Origin: Christiangramia crocea
Lineage (GTDB): Bacteria; Bacteroidota; Bacteroidia; Flavobacteriales; Flavobacteriaceae
Direction: 5' to 3'
NCBI RefSeq assembly: GCF_022410465.1
Contig: NZ_JAJSON010000030.1
Span: 124,001-188,000, forward strand
DNA length: 64,000 nucleotides
A model generated the notes under the pieces. It was given only the letters and a program-made list of their open reading frames with translations, ran no database searches and was not told where the DNA came from. The position numbers were made by a program, and so were the translations under genes. Numbering within the stretch: the first letter of the stretch is position 1; every line of letters begins with the position of its first letter. Shown piece after piece: positions 46,285 to 54,547 of this stretch.

Positions 46285-46302
46285 TAAGATTGATGAATCT
46301 TA
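46285..46302. promoter_or_regulatory. Operator-like dyad between SRPBCC and VOC genes
   Basis: TAAGATT-GATG-AATCTTA, perfect 7-bp arms, centred in a 62-bp divergent intergenic region. It may bind a regulator controlling both genes. Confidence 0.4.
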
Positions 46303-46324
46303 CTTAAATTTAAAGAAAAATACC

Positions 46325-46813
46325 ATGTCTGAAAAGTATAAAATACCTGCCAGGACCAGAATTGGTCATGTGCATCTCAAGGTTTCAGATATTGAGAAAG
46401 CCTTGACATTTTACAGGGATCTTCTGGGATTTGAGGTTACTGAAAGAATCGGGAATAATGCCGTTTTCCTATCTGCGGGAGGATACCATCATCATATTGG
46501 TTTGAATACCTGGCATAGTGAAGGCGCATCTAAAGCGACAAAGTCGGGAGTAGGGCTTTTCCATGCAGCGATTTTATATCCCACACGTAAGGATCTGGCT
46601 TTTGTGGTGAAGCGTTTATTTGAAAAAGGCTATCCTATAGAGGGGGCTGCCGATCATGGCGTTTCGGAAGCGATCTACCTGGATGATCCCGATGGAAATG
46701 GAATTGAATTGTACTGGGATAAACCAAGAGAAGAATGGCCGGAAGATGATGAAGGTGGAATAAAAATGTATACACATAGATTAGACCTTAAGTCTTTACT
46801 TGACCTGGTTTGA
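46325..46813 (+). CDS. VOC superfamily (glyoxalase/extradiol dioxygenase-like) protein
   Basis: A 162-aa vicinal-oxygen-chelate protein. Metal ligands fit the family: His in IGHVHLKVSD, His in LFHAAI, Glu in GIELYWDKP at the end of the second module. The strand pattern and the YLDDPDGNGIELYWD box resemble glyoxalase I and catechol 2,3-dioxygenase (CatE-like) proteins. Substrate not determinable. No operon partner follows closely. Confidence 0.87.
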   Translation: MSEKYKIPARTRIGHVHLKVSDIEKALTFYRDLLGFEVTERIGNNAVFLSAGGYHHHIGLNTWHSEGASKATKSGVGLFHAAILYPTRKDLAFVVKRLFEKGYPIEGAADHGVSEAIYLDDPDGNGIELYWDKPREEWPEDDEGGIKMYTHRLDLKSLLDLV

Positions 46814-46918
46814 TATAGGAGATTTTCTGATTTATAATATGATATAGTAGGGTTTTAACTAATGCAGAATGATTTTTTAATCGCCTAATTTTATTGTTTA
46901 AACCTTAAAATTAAGATC

Positions 46919-47224
46919 ATGAAAATGTTAGTTAAAATTATCTGCCCCATAGAACCCTTTAACTCAATGGTCAAAGATGGCTCGGCAGGTGAGGTCCTTG
47001 GCAGGATAATAGAAGAGACCAAGCCAGAAAGCATTCATTTTACCGAAGTTGAGGGATGCCGTGGAGCCATTATGGTAGTTGAGGTTGGCGGAGCTGGTGA
47101 TATTCCGGCTATTGCAGAACCCTGGTTCCTGAATTTTGAAGCGATCTGCGAATTCAGGATTGCCATGACACCGGATGACTTGATGAAAGCAGATCTTGAA
47201 AATCTGGGAAAAAAGTGGAGTTAA
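46919..47224 (+). CDS. Small conserved protein, possibly DUF3303-like
   Basis: A 101-aa cytoplasmic protein with alternating strands and helices (MLVKIICPIEPFNSMVKDGSAG, SIHFTEVEGCRGAIMVVEVG, AEPWFLNFEAICEFRIAMTPDDL). The fold could be a ferredoxin-like dimeric alpha-beta domain. I recall similar short proteins being labelled 'panthothenate synthetase' in databases, but nothing here matches PanC motifs (no HIGH, no KMSKS), so that name should not be used. It stands upstream of the ars operon on the opposite strand. Confidence 0.6.
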   Translation: MKMLVKIICPIEPFNSMVKDGSAGEVLGRIIEETKPESIHFTEVEGCRGAIMVVEVGGAGDIPAIAEPWFLNFEAICEFRIAMTPDDLMKADLENLGKKWS

Positions 47225-47251
47225 CCTATAAACATTAATAAAGTAAATGTT

Positions 47252-48298
47252 TTAGCCTGTTGAAATGGCCGGGTAATATTTCTTTTTCAACCAGAAAGAT
47301 ACCCGTACCAGAAGTATCAGGGCCGGAACTTCTACAAGTGGGCCTATAACCCCGGCAAAAGCCTGACCACTGTTAAGGCCGAAGACTGCTATTGCTACCG
47401 CTATGGCCAGTTCAAAATTGTTACCCGCTGCAGTAAAGGATATGGATGCATTCTTATCATAAGATGCGCCCATAGCTTTACTCACAAAAAATCCTATTAA
47501 GAACATTAAACTGAAATAGATAAGAAGCGGAATAGCAATCCTGATTACGTCCATTGGAATTTCAACAATCAGTTCTCCTTTTAAGGAGAACATTAGTACG
47601 ATCGTGAATAAAAGGGCAATTAAGGTGATTGGGGAAACGGCAGGAATAAATTGGTTTTCGTACCATTGTTCGCCTTTCAGTTTTACAAGTAGCAGCCTGC
47701 TTAAGATTCCGAGCGCAAAAGGTATTCCTAAGTAGATCGCAACACTTTCGGCAATGGTAGCTATGGAGATGTCGACTATGGCTCCCTCAAAACCAAATAG
47801 GGGAGGGAGTTTGGTAATGAACAGCCAGGCATAAAAACTATAGGCAAAGACCTGAAAGATACTGTTAAGGGCTACCAGTCCGGCGCCATATTCGCTACTA
47901 CCTTCAGCCAGATCGTTCCAGACCAGGACCATGGCGATACATCTTGCCAGTCCAATGAGAATAAGGCCTACCATATATTCAGGATGATCCTGTAAAAACA
48001 GAACCGCAAGCAGGAACATCAGGAACGGCCCAATGACCCAATTAAGGATCAGTGAGATGCTCAGGATTTTCACGTTCCGAAAAACCTTTGGTAGTAACCG
48101 GTATTTCACTTTAGCCAGGGGAGGATACATCATCAAAATAAGTCCTATCGCAATAGGAAGATTGGTTGATCCGCTGCTATAAGAATTTATATTCTCGGGA
48201 ATTGAAGGTATGAAATAACCTAAGCCTACACCGATTCCCATGGCCAGAAAGATCCACAAGGTGAGGTTCTTATCCAGAAAATTTAATTTTTTCGCCAT
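47252..48298 (-). CDS. acr3: Arsenite efflux transporter, ACR3 family
   Basis: A 348-aa polytopic membrane transporter of the Acr3/bile-acid-sodium-symporter fold with about ten TMs. Recognisable segments are [43 protein letters not shown] (with the Cys typical of Acr3, in the ARCIAMV block) and [21 protein letters not shown]. It exports As(III) by the proton motive force. It is the last gene of arsR-DUF6428-arsC-acr3, with a 1-nt gap to the phosphatase gene. Confidence 0.9.
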   Translation of the reverse strand: MAKKLNFLDKNLTLWIFLAMGIGVGLGYFIPSIPENINSYSSGSTNLPIAIGLILMMYPPLAKVKYRLLPKVFRNVKILSISLILNWVIGPFLMFLLAVLFLQDHPEYMVGLILIGLARCIAMVLVWNDLAEGSSEYGAGLVALNSIFQVFAYSFYAWLFITKLPPLFGFEGAIVDISIATIAESVAIYLGIPFALGILSRLLLVKLKGEQWYENQFIPAVSPITLIALLFTIVLMFSLKGELIVEIPMDVIRIAIPLLIYFSLMFLIGFFVSKAMGASYDKNASISFTAAGNNFELAIAVAIAVFGLNSGQAFAGVIGPLVEVPALILLVRVSFWLKKKYYPAISTG

Positions 48299-48299
48299 G

Positions 48300-48917
48300 T
48301 TATTTTATATTTTCAAATACATAGATCAATTCAGAAGCGATCTGGTCACTACGCTCATCATACTTTTCCGTGACTTCGGGAGTGCCGTCAAATTCTTTTG
48401 GATCTTTGTAGTCCAATGCAATTCTGGCGTCAGCTCCGGGTATAAAGGGGCAGTTCTCATCTGCATGGGAACAGGTCATCACAGCTGCAAAGCCTTCAGA
48501 TGGATTCTTTTTTGAATCGTATTTCTTGGAATAACAAACCTCTGGTTTTTCCTTTTCAGAATATTTGACTTTAAAATGGGGGTTGTCACCTTCTTCTTCA
48601 TCTATTTGAAAACCTGCTCTTCTAAGAGCCGCTATCGCATTCAGATGGAATGCTGTTTCTTCGGTACCCCCTGAAAAGCATTCGACATCTACTCCAAAAT
48701 AGACAGAAATCGTTTTTGCCCATACCTGACCCAGTTGACTGCGTCTTGAGTTGTGCGTACAAATAAAATTAAGCAGCACCGGTTTCTCTTCATCTTTTTT
48801 CTTCTGAATGAAGTTTATCAGAGGTTTTAGGACCTCTTTTCGGTCAGCAGGGATTTTAATATTTTTGAGTTTTTGAATTTTTTCCTGTAACTCAGGAAAT
48901 AGATTTGATTGGGACAT
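48300..48917 (-). CDS. arsC: Arsenate reductase-like low-molecular-weight protein tyrosine phosphatase
   Basis: A 205-aa protein of the LMW-PTPase superfamily with the P-loop [12 protein letters not shown] (C53 to R59, CX5R). The position after arsR and next to acr3, plus the extra cysteines ([19 protein letters not shown]), supports reduction of arsenate to arsenite with a thiol partner. The reductant (thioredoxin or bacillithiol) is unknown. Similar proteins are annotated as protein-tyrosine phosphatase in Bacteroidota. Confidence 0.85.
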   Translation of the reverse strand: MSQSNLFPELQEKIQKLKNIKIPADRKEVLKPLINFIQKKKDEEKPVLLNFICTHNSRRSQLGQVWAKTISVYFGVDVECFSGGTEETAFHLNAIAALRRAGFQIDEEEGDNPHFKVKYSEKEKPEVCYSKKYDSKKNPSEGFAAVMTCSHADENCPFIPGADARIALDYKDPKEFDGTPEVTEKYDERSDQIASELIYVFENIK

Positions 48918-48929
48918 AGTTAGGTTTTT

Positions 48930-49394
48930 TTAGCAGCAGCCGCTGTCAGGTTCACAACACGAGCTTTGAAGTTCTGAAAGCTTCACTTTTGGCTTTCTTT
49001 TCGGTATTCCACATTTATCCTTCGCGAGACAGTCGGTTTTAGTGTTATGCATCAGGAAATTCTTCCCGTTAAAATCAACTTCATATTTTTCAATACTCGT
49101 TCCCTGGTATTCGATCTCCAACTCCGCATCGGGAAGTTCCAGTTTTTCTTTTGCGAGTTCAATAATCCCAATCAACTTATCCGGATGTAGGCGGTGGGTA
49201 TAATCGTTCGCTTCCCAGAGCTGGAAAGAAATTCTTTCCTCGTTTCTAACTGTTCCTCCACAATCTATAAACTGCTTGTTGATCTTCCCAATTTCAGTTA
49301 CATGAAAATGTTCGGGAACCAGTTCACCGGATGGAAGTTCAAATCCAATTTTTTTCATTCCGGACAGAAGATCATTGAATTCTGAAAGTTTCAT
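48930..49394 (-). CDS. DUF6428 family protein with Cys-rich tail
   Basis: A 154-aa cytoplasmic protein that I place in DUF6428, which occurs in Bacteroidota ars operons. The body is HFHVTEIGKINKQFIDCGG followed by RNEERISFQLWEANDYTHRL. The C-terminus is rich in cysteine (TDCLAKDKCGIPKRKP and SSCCEPDSGCC). The tail would suit binding of As(III) or a metal. No enzymatic motif. It lies 12 nt after arsR and 12 nt before arsC. Confidence 0.75.
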   Translation of the reverse strand: MKLSEFNDLLSGMKKIGFELPSGELVPEHFHVTEIGKINKQFIDCGGTVRNEERISFQLWEANDYTHRLHPDKLIGIIELAKEKLELPDAELEIEYQGTSIEKYEVDFNGKNFLMHNTKTDCLAKDKCGIPKRKPKVKLSELQSSCCEPDSGCC

Positions 49395-49406
49395 AATATT
49401 ATTTTT

Positions 49407-49742
49407 TTAGCAACAATCACCGGGTTCACAATTCGCAAACCTGTCAAACATTCCGTTGAAAAGTTCCTGAACAATTCCCCATTTTTTCGGATTTATGCAG
49501 TAGCTCATGGAAGCCCCTTCAATATTTCCCTGAATGAGCCCGGCATTCTTGAGCTCCCTTAAGTGCTGACTTATTGTTGACTGGGCCAGTTTCAGTTCGT
49601 TTACCAAATCTCCATTAATACATTTATTTGACTCCAGTAGATACTGAAGTATGGCAATTCGGGCAGGGTGAGCGAAAGCTTTTGCCAGACTGGCAAGCTC
49701 ATTTTGCTCTTTGGTAAAAAGATTTGTTTTGGTGATGCCCAT
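49407..49742 (-). CDS. arsR: ArsR family transcriptional repressor
   Basis: A 111-aa winged-helix regulator: AHPARIAILQYLLES, the recognition helix AQSTISQHLRELKNAGLI and the wing GNIEGASMSYCINPKKWG. The classical ELCVCDL metal site is absent. Cysteines at 41, 82, 105, 110 and 111 (the tail CEPGDCC) are the likely As(III) sensor, a layout seen in atypical ArsR proteins. It heads the operon and would repress it at the palindrome in its own leader. Confidence 0.88.
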   Translation of the reverse strand: MGITKTNLFTKEQNELASLAKAFAHPARIAILQYLLESNKCINGDLVNELKLAQSTISQHLRELKNAGLIQGNIEGASMSYCINPKKWGIVQELFNGMFDRFANCEPGDCC

Positions 49743-49755
49743 AGATAAAAACTGT

Positions 49756-49767
49756 ATATTGCAATAT
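49756..49767. promoter_or_regulatory. Palindromic operator overlapping the ars promoter
   Basis: ATATTGCAATAT is a perfect 12-bp palindrome 14 nt before the arsR ATG. On the minus strand it overlaps TAATATTG, one mismatch from the -7 consensus, so binding there would block the promoter. Consistent with arsR autoregulation, which is inference. Confidence 0.55.
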
Positions 49768-49808
49768 TACGATGAATAGGTCTTGGTAGCAAATTTTTGT
49801 ACTGGAAA

Positions 49809-50891
49809 TTATAGAGATAATCTTTTTCCTCCCAGGGCTGCCGACTCATTTATCTTTTCTACTATGGCAATATCCTTTAGCCCATCTTCTCCTGGAACCA
49901 GTACCGGTTTATTATTAATTATAGCCAGGGCATCATCGTCCATTTGTACCGCCTGCTGATTTTTCCCCATAGGAGCTAAAATTTTCCCATCGCTGGTTTT
50001 ACCTCTTACTCCAGAGTAGGACTGCATAGGTCTTAAATAATACCAGCCATTTTCACAGGTTACTTCCAGGTTGTTAAGGTTTTCTCCAAAACTGGTCTTT
50101 CCATCAACAATGATACCTTCCGGAAACTCAAGTTTAAATGTTGTAGTCTCATCTACCTCATCAAATATTTCTGGTCTCCTGGTAGATTGTGTGGCTGACA
50201 CGCCAACTGGTTCCAGCCCCGTGGAATAACGTGCCGCATTGATGGAATAGACACCCATATCGTAGATAGCGCCGCCGCCCATATCCTTTTCAAGCTTCCA
50301 GGGGTTAATGGTACCGCCATTATAGCCTGCTTCAGAAATCACGTGCTGAATTTTTCCATAGGGTTTTGTTTCAGCCCATTTCATAATGGTTTGGGTATTG
50401 GTTTCATGTTGCATTCTGTAGCCTATGGAAAGTTTAACCCCGTTCTTTTTACAGGCATCGATGATCTGCCTGCACTCTTCTGCCGTCCTTGCCATGGGCT
50501 TCTCGCACCAAACATGTTTCCCAGTATTTGCCGCGATTATGGCATATTTGGCATGCAAACCCGTTGGGAGTACAATATAGATCACATCAATATCATCATT
50601 ATTGGCAATCTCATGCATATTCTTATAATTGTAAACATTGGTGTCTTTTATCCCGTAGCGCCTTTGCCATACTGGGATCTTTTCGGGGCTTCCCGTCACA
50701 ATTCCTCTAAGTTCACAATGATCTGTTTGTTGCAGGGCAGGAGCGAGCAGGTCAGTACTGTAATATCCTAAACCTACCAAAGCCACGCCCAGTTTTTTCT
50801 GATTATTAGAAAACAGATTTCCAGGAAAGGGTAATAAACTGGCAGTGATAATTAAACCCGATTTTTTGATAAAATCCCTTCTCTTTTCCAT
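49809..50891 (-). CDS. Gfo/Idh/MocA family oxidoreductase with Tat-like signal
   Basis: A 360-aa NAD(P)-dependent dehydrogenase. The N-terminus MEKRRDFIKKSGLIITASLLPFPG shows an RRDF twin-arginine motif, so it may be exported folded. Motifs are GVALVGLGYYSTDLL (Rossmann), VWCEKPMARTAEECRQ and GGAIYDMGVYSINAARY, close to glucose-fructose oxidoreductase and related periplasmic enzymes. It is separated from arsR by 66 bp, so it probably has its own transcript. Confidence 0.85.
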   Translation of the reverse strand: MEKRRDFIKKSGLIITASLLPFPGNLFSNNQKKLGVALVGLGYYSTDLLAPALQQTDHCELRGIVTGSPEKIPVWQRRYGIKDTNVYNYKNMHEIANNDDIDVIYIVLPTGLHAKYAIIAANTGKHVWCEKPMARTAEECRQIIDACKKNGVKLSIGYRMQHETNTQTIMKWAETKPYGKIQHVISEAGYNGGTINPWKLEKDMGGGAIYDMGVYSINAARYSTGLEPVGVSATQSTRRPEIFDEVDETTTFKLEFPEGIIVDGKTSFGENLNNLEVTCENGWYYLRPMQSYSGVRGKTSDGKILAPMGKNQQAVQMDDDALAIINNKPVLVPGEDGLKDIAIVEKINESAALGGKRLSL

Positions 50892-50967
50892 AATTCTTTG
50901 TTTAAACGGAATTTAAGCATTTTAAAATTAAGTTTATAAAAGAATACTTTCCTACTATAAAATAAAA

Positions 50968-50992
50968 AAAGCTGCCTTTTTATGACAGCTTT
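50968..50992 (-). terminator. Intrinsic terminator after the calx-beta-like lipoprotein gene
   Basis: Seven-bp stem AAAGCTG/CAGCTTT. On the minus strand it is followed by a run of T. Confidence 0.7.
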
Positions 50993-51013
50993 GGTATAAT
51001 GGATTAAGCAATT

Positions 51014-52126
51014 CTAATAATAGGTATAAGTGGTAGTTTCACCGTTTGTTTCCCTTTTCACAGCTTTTCCTTCAGTATCGAACTGGTAAGTAAAACTATA
51101 GGACAGATCTACACCGTTTTCCAGAATCCTGTAGGAGCCCGGAAGGTTCTTCTGTGCTGCAAGGCTTGGAACTATCTCATTCACAGGGAACCAGTTAGGC
51201 TTATCTAAATAATTGTCATGATAGCGCTGTGAAATTACGGCATATCCATCTATAGAATTATCAGGAATAAAAGTTATTTGCAGTCTTAAATTTCCGTCAG
51301 GAAAATATAGATAGGAGTATACAAAAGATTCCTTGTATCCACCATTTGGATCCTGATAATAAACATGCTTACTACCAATATTTCCTTCCTCATTATAATT
51401 GTATTCTGAAAAGGAAGTTTTTATTCCGTTTTGGATGATCTCAGAACTACGGATGATATCACCATCCCAGTAAAAGTATTCATCATGGTTTTCGTTATAG
51501 TTGATCCTGGCTATTTTTCCATACCAATAATAATAGGTTTCTGTACCGGTAAGCAGATTTGGAGTCTCTTTTCTCCATTCAATTTTATGAATTCTACCCT
51601 CAGGAGTATAGGTATAAGTGTTTTTTACCTTCCAGTTGCCTGTTATTGTTTCAAAGGATTTTGGCTTTCCATAAAGTTCATCATCAATTAGCTCAACGGC
51701 AAGGGTTTTCTTTTCTCCCATAATAAAACCTTCAGATACCGCATTAAGATCGAATAATATATCTTTCATTCCTTTTATAACATTATCATTTTCCGGAACG
51801 ATACTAAAGGAAGCATTACTTTCACCTTCTTCGACATTGATAGTAATGATTTTATTCGCTGCTGAAGGCATTGTATAAAAATTCAACCCTTCAGGTATCG
51901 CAATAGCTATTTGAATTAGACCGTCTTTAATCGCCGGTTTACTGAATTCAAGTTTTACTTCTAAGCTACCGGAGTTTTCAAACAAGGTAATATCGTCTCC
52001 AAATTCTACTGCTGAATTAGAGGGTTGCGGAGCAGGTTCTTGTGGTGGAATGCTTTCATCATCGGTTGAACAGGAAGCTAATAAGACCAATAGAAAGCCT
52101 AATAAAATTGATAGTGTTGATTTCAT
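51014..52126 (-). CDS. Secreted lipoprotein with calx-beta-like N-domain
   Basis: A 370-aa lipoprotein. The lipobox LLASC (Cys19) is followed by STDDESIPP. A Pro-rich linker precedes a probable calx-beta-like domain (FGDDITLFENSGSLEVKLEFS to FDLNAVSEGF, about 40-150). The remainder (about 160-370) is rich in aromatic short strands with YTYTPEGRIHKIEW and YNYNEEGNIGSKHVYYQDPNG, resembling RHS/YD-like beta-repeats. I do not recognise a known family for the full protein. Transcribed alone with a downstream terminator. Confidence 0.68.
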   Translation of the reverse strand: MKSTLSILLGFLLVLLASCSTDDESIPPQEPAPQPSNSAVEFGDDITLFENSGSLEVKLEFSKPAIKDGLIQIAIAIPEGLNFYTMPSAANKIITINVEEGESNASFSIVPENDNVIKGMKDILFDLNAVSEGFIMGEKKTLAVELIDDELYGKPKSFETITGNWKVKNTYTYTPEGRIHKIEWRKETPNLLTGTETYYYWYGKIARINYNENHDEYFYWDGDIIRSSEIIQNGIKTSFSEYNYNEEGNIGSKHVYYQDPNGGYKESFVYSYLYFPDGNLRLQITFIPDNSIDGYAVISQRYHDNYLDKPNWFPVNEIVPSLAAQKNLPGSYRILENGVDLSYSFTYQFDTEGKAVKRETNGETTTYTYY

Positions 52127-52494
52127 TTGATAAAAAATTAATTAAAGAATTGATGATTAGATGGTCCGATTTCCAATTTGTCTGCCTGGCAGCAAAGGGA
52201 GTTGATGAGTTTTTTTATTTCCGGTTCTTTAATTAAAAATGAAATTACACTTTAATAACTACTCAGGTTAAAATTTGTTACAGTGTAAAATTATTTTTTA
52301 AATATTCTATTGAATTTAAAACCAATGTAATAGGTGTGATTTTCTTTATGAATTTTGGATTCTAAGCTTCAAAATTAATTAATAAGTGACTTAAATATTC
52401 GTTAATATTTTAAGCGAGATTGACTTTACTACAACTGGTCTATTTCCCACAAAGTTTTAGCCCAGTATTGATAAGAATCTAAAGAAATGCAAGC

Positions 52495-52540
52495 CCGGAA
52501 TGGCAAAGTTGCCCAGTTTGAATTAGTCCGGATTTTTTTT
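52495..52540 (+). terminator. Orphan hairpin plus T tract (possible sRNA terminator)
   Basis: Outer stem CCGGA/TCCGG and inner stem GGCAA/TTGCC, followed by a T8 run on the plus strand. No plus-strand gene precedes it within the 370 bp to the left, so any transcript ending here would be a small noncoding RNA. The evidence is structural only. Confidence 0.35.
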
Positions 52541-52693
52541 CGGGAAATCCCTTCTCTTATTCATAAGGTGTTTCCCTGCTTATAAATTAGGAATTTAAAT
52601 ACTTAAAATGATACTGCGGATAGGACCCCGTAATTTCCCCTGATAATTAAGTTTTAGTTAATTTTTCAGAAAATTTTAAGCTAAACTAAAATG

Positions 52694-52772
52694 ACCCAAT
52701 CTTAAAAAGGGTTAATTATCATAAAGGCAACAAAGCCTTAACGCTTTGTTGGCATTGAGTAGGGGATTGGGT
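52694..52772 (+). ncRNA. Nested folded element in the L,D-transpeptidase leader
   Basis: Outer arms ACCCAATC (52694-52701) and GATTGGGT (52765-52772) enclose an 8-bp inner hairpin CAACAAAG/CTTTGTTG (52728-52735, 52744-52751). A second hairpin AAGGC/GCCTT (52724-52739) shares bases with the inner stem, so the two are mutually exclusive. This may be a leader regulator of the downstream gene. Confidence 0.45.
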
Positions 52773-52805
52773 GATTAATTTCACTTTGTAAACCAAACTA
52801 CCTAT

Positions 52806-53738
52806 ATGATGAGACGCTTCAGCAGATTAAGAAGTTTTGCTTTATTATTCTTTAGTAGTATTATTCTTTTTTCCTGTAATTCTAATACGCAGGTAGCCGA
52901 CACTTCGGTTTCAGAACCTGTACTTAGTATGAAGAACCCGGTAGTGAAAAAGGAACCTAAGATTTTTCGTGACGAGGTAAATTACAAACTGGATTCCCTG
53001 AATTCCACTACAGATATAGATAGCCTGTATAATATCTATGGGGAGGAACAACTGGAGACTATTCTTGCTATTAACCGTATAGAGAGACGTAGGTTAAGAC
53101 CGCAAAGACCTATTGTAATTCCGGAATGCGCGTCAGCCGATTTCAACACTTATAGTCCGTTTCCCGAAGAGGTGTATTTTTTGAAATGTATTCCCAAAAC
53201 AGTATTAATATCTCAGAGAGTGCAGGCCTTTGGTCTATATGAGAATGGTGAACTGGTAAAATGGGGACCTGTAAGTACCGGGAAACGTTCTACCAGAACT
53301 CCAAATGGTCTCAACTACGGAAATTATAAGGCTAAACGTAAGATCAGTACTGTTGATGAATCCTGGATCATGCCTTATTATTTTAATTTTATGAATTTCG
53401 AAGGTATCGGAGTTCATCAGTATTCTATGCCTGGATATCCCGCCAGTCATGGTTGTGTGAGGTTGTACATGGATGATGCGAAACATATCTTTAACTGGGC
53501 CGAAATGTGGGAAGTAGAGAATGCTCAAATTACCCGGAATGGGACACCTTTCATGGTATTTGGAGAATATGATTACGATTCTGAAAAACCATGGTATGAT
53601 CTTTCACAGAATATGAAAGCGAATGATCTTACCCAGGATGAGATAGAGACCTTAAAAAAATACGTTGACCAATATCAGGCCGACCCAAGAAATTTTGGAA
53701 AAGTGACTTCTGAAGAAGGAGCTCTGGGAGAAGTGTAA
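52806..53738 (+). CDS. YkuD-type L,D-transpeptidase lipoprotein
   Basis: A 310-aa cell-envelope enzyme that would make 3-3 peptidoglycan cross-links or attach proteins to the wall. The lipobox ILFSC (about Cys24) is followed by NSNTQ. The YkuD catalytic motif is complete: H204 in GIGVHQYSMPGY and S214-H215-G216-C217-V-R219 in PASHGCVRL. The N-terminal part carries RIERRRLRPQRPIVIPE, resembling a LysM-like or linker region. Preceded by a folded leader and followed 44 nt later by a gene of unknown function. Confidence 0.92.
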   Translation: MMRRFSRLRSFALLFFSSIILFSCNSNTQVADTSVSEPVLSMKNPVVKKEPKIFRDEVNYKLDSLNSTTDIDSLYNIYGEEQLETILAINRIERRRLRPQRPIVIPECASADFNTYSPFPEEVYFLKCIPKTVLISQRVQAFGLYENGELVKWGPVSTGKRSTRTPNGLNYGNYKAKRKISTVDESWIMPYYFNFMNFEGIGVHQYSMPGYPASHGCVRLYMDDAKHIFNWAEMWEVENAQITRNGTPFMVFGEYDYDSEKPWYDLSQNMKANDLTQDEIETLKKYVDQYQADPRNFGKVTSEEGALGEV

Positions 53739-53782
53739 ATGAATATTTTTTGATTAATTTGTGACTCAAATAAATCAAAACA

Positions 53783-54547
53783 ATGGCTAAATTTAACTTT
53801 TCTCGAATAATATTTTCACTGGTTCTCTTATTATTTACAATGAATTTAATTGCACAGGAAACCAGTATAATGATAAGGGCCAAAGCAAAGGATGCTAAAT
53901 TCATTGGATCTTCTATTGGTGGAGCAAAGATCTTGGTAAAGGATGCTTTAACAGGAGAGATACTTTCTGAAGGTATAACTAAAGGAAGCACAGGTAATAC
54001 TGAAAAGATTATGAATCAGGACTGGAAGCGTAACCAACCCATTTCAGAGGAAAATACTGCCGGTTTCAATGCGGTTATTGAAATTGAAGAACCTGTATTT
54101 GTAACTATTGAGGCTTATGCTCCTTTTAATAAAAAACAGGCCACTGTACTTAGCAGTACTCAAATATGGGTGATTCCTGGAAAGGATATCACCGAGGATG
54201 GAGTGGTGCTGGACGTTCCGGGTTTTGTGGTAGACATTCTCTCGCCACAAACCCACGAAAGGATTAAAGCAACTGAAGAAGTCGAAATAAAAGCAAACAT
54301 AGTTATGATGTGTGGTTGTCCAGTGACCAAAGATGGCATTTGGGATGCTAACCAGTATGAGGTTACGGCTGTGATCACCAATGACAGTGGAGAGTCAACA
54401 GAAATAAAATTAGAGCAGAAAGAAAAGCCCAGTACTTTTTCTGCAAAGATCAAGCTTGAAAAAGGCTTATATGAAGTGTTGGTCTATTCTTATGACCCGG
54501 TAACCGGGAATACGGGTGTTGATAAGGTCAACATCATAATCAATTAA
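53783..54547 (+). CDS. Secreted protein of unknown function with CGCP motif
   Basis: A 254-aa protein with a signal peptide (ends LIAQ). The body is predicted beta-rich, with segments IGGAKILVKDALTGEILSEG and VLDVPGFVVDILSPQTHE. A conserved-looking Cys pair occurs in NIVMMCGCPVTKDGIWDA. Its downstream half (YEVTAVITNDSGESTEIKLEQKEKPSTFS) has the spacing of an Ig-like beta-sandwich. I do not recognise a family. It lies 44 nt after the L,D-transpeptidase and overlaps the HAD gene convergently by 4 bp. Confidence 0.6.
   Translation: MAKFNFSRIIFSLVLLLFTMNLIAQETSIMIRAKAKDAKFIGSSIGGAKILVKDALTGEILSEGITKGSTGNTEKIMNQDWKRNQPISEENTAGFNAVIEIEEPVFVTIEAYAPFNKKQATVLSSTQIWVIPGKDITEDGVVLDVPGFVVDILSPQTHERIKATEEVEIKANIVMMCGCPVTKDGIWDANQYEVTAVITNDSGESTEIKLEQKEKPSTFSAKIKLEKGLYEVLVYSYDPVTGNTGVDKVNIIIN

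Larger units (their letters stand above)
52127..52805. other. 680-bp intergenic region, partly structured
   Basis: No convincing protein gene is visible, only short chance ORFs. The left part is very A/T-rich. The centre has a plus-strand hairpin with a T8 tract (52495-52540) and the right part a nested folded element (52694-52772). Possible promoter remnants exist near the right end (TCACTTTG). Confidence 0.6.

Noticed and set aside
52487-52585. 32-codon ORF (MQARNGKVAQFEL...) in the 680-bp intergenic region
   Set aside because: It overlaps the hairpin/T-tract element, has no recognisable features, and its composition is that of chance reading.
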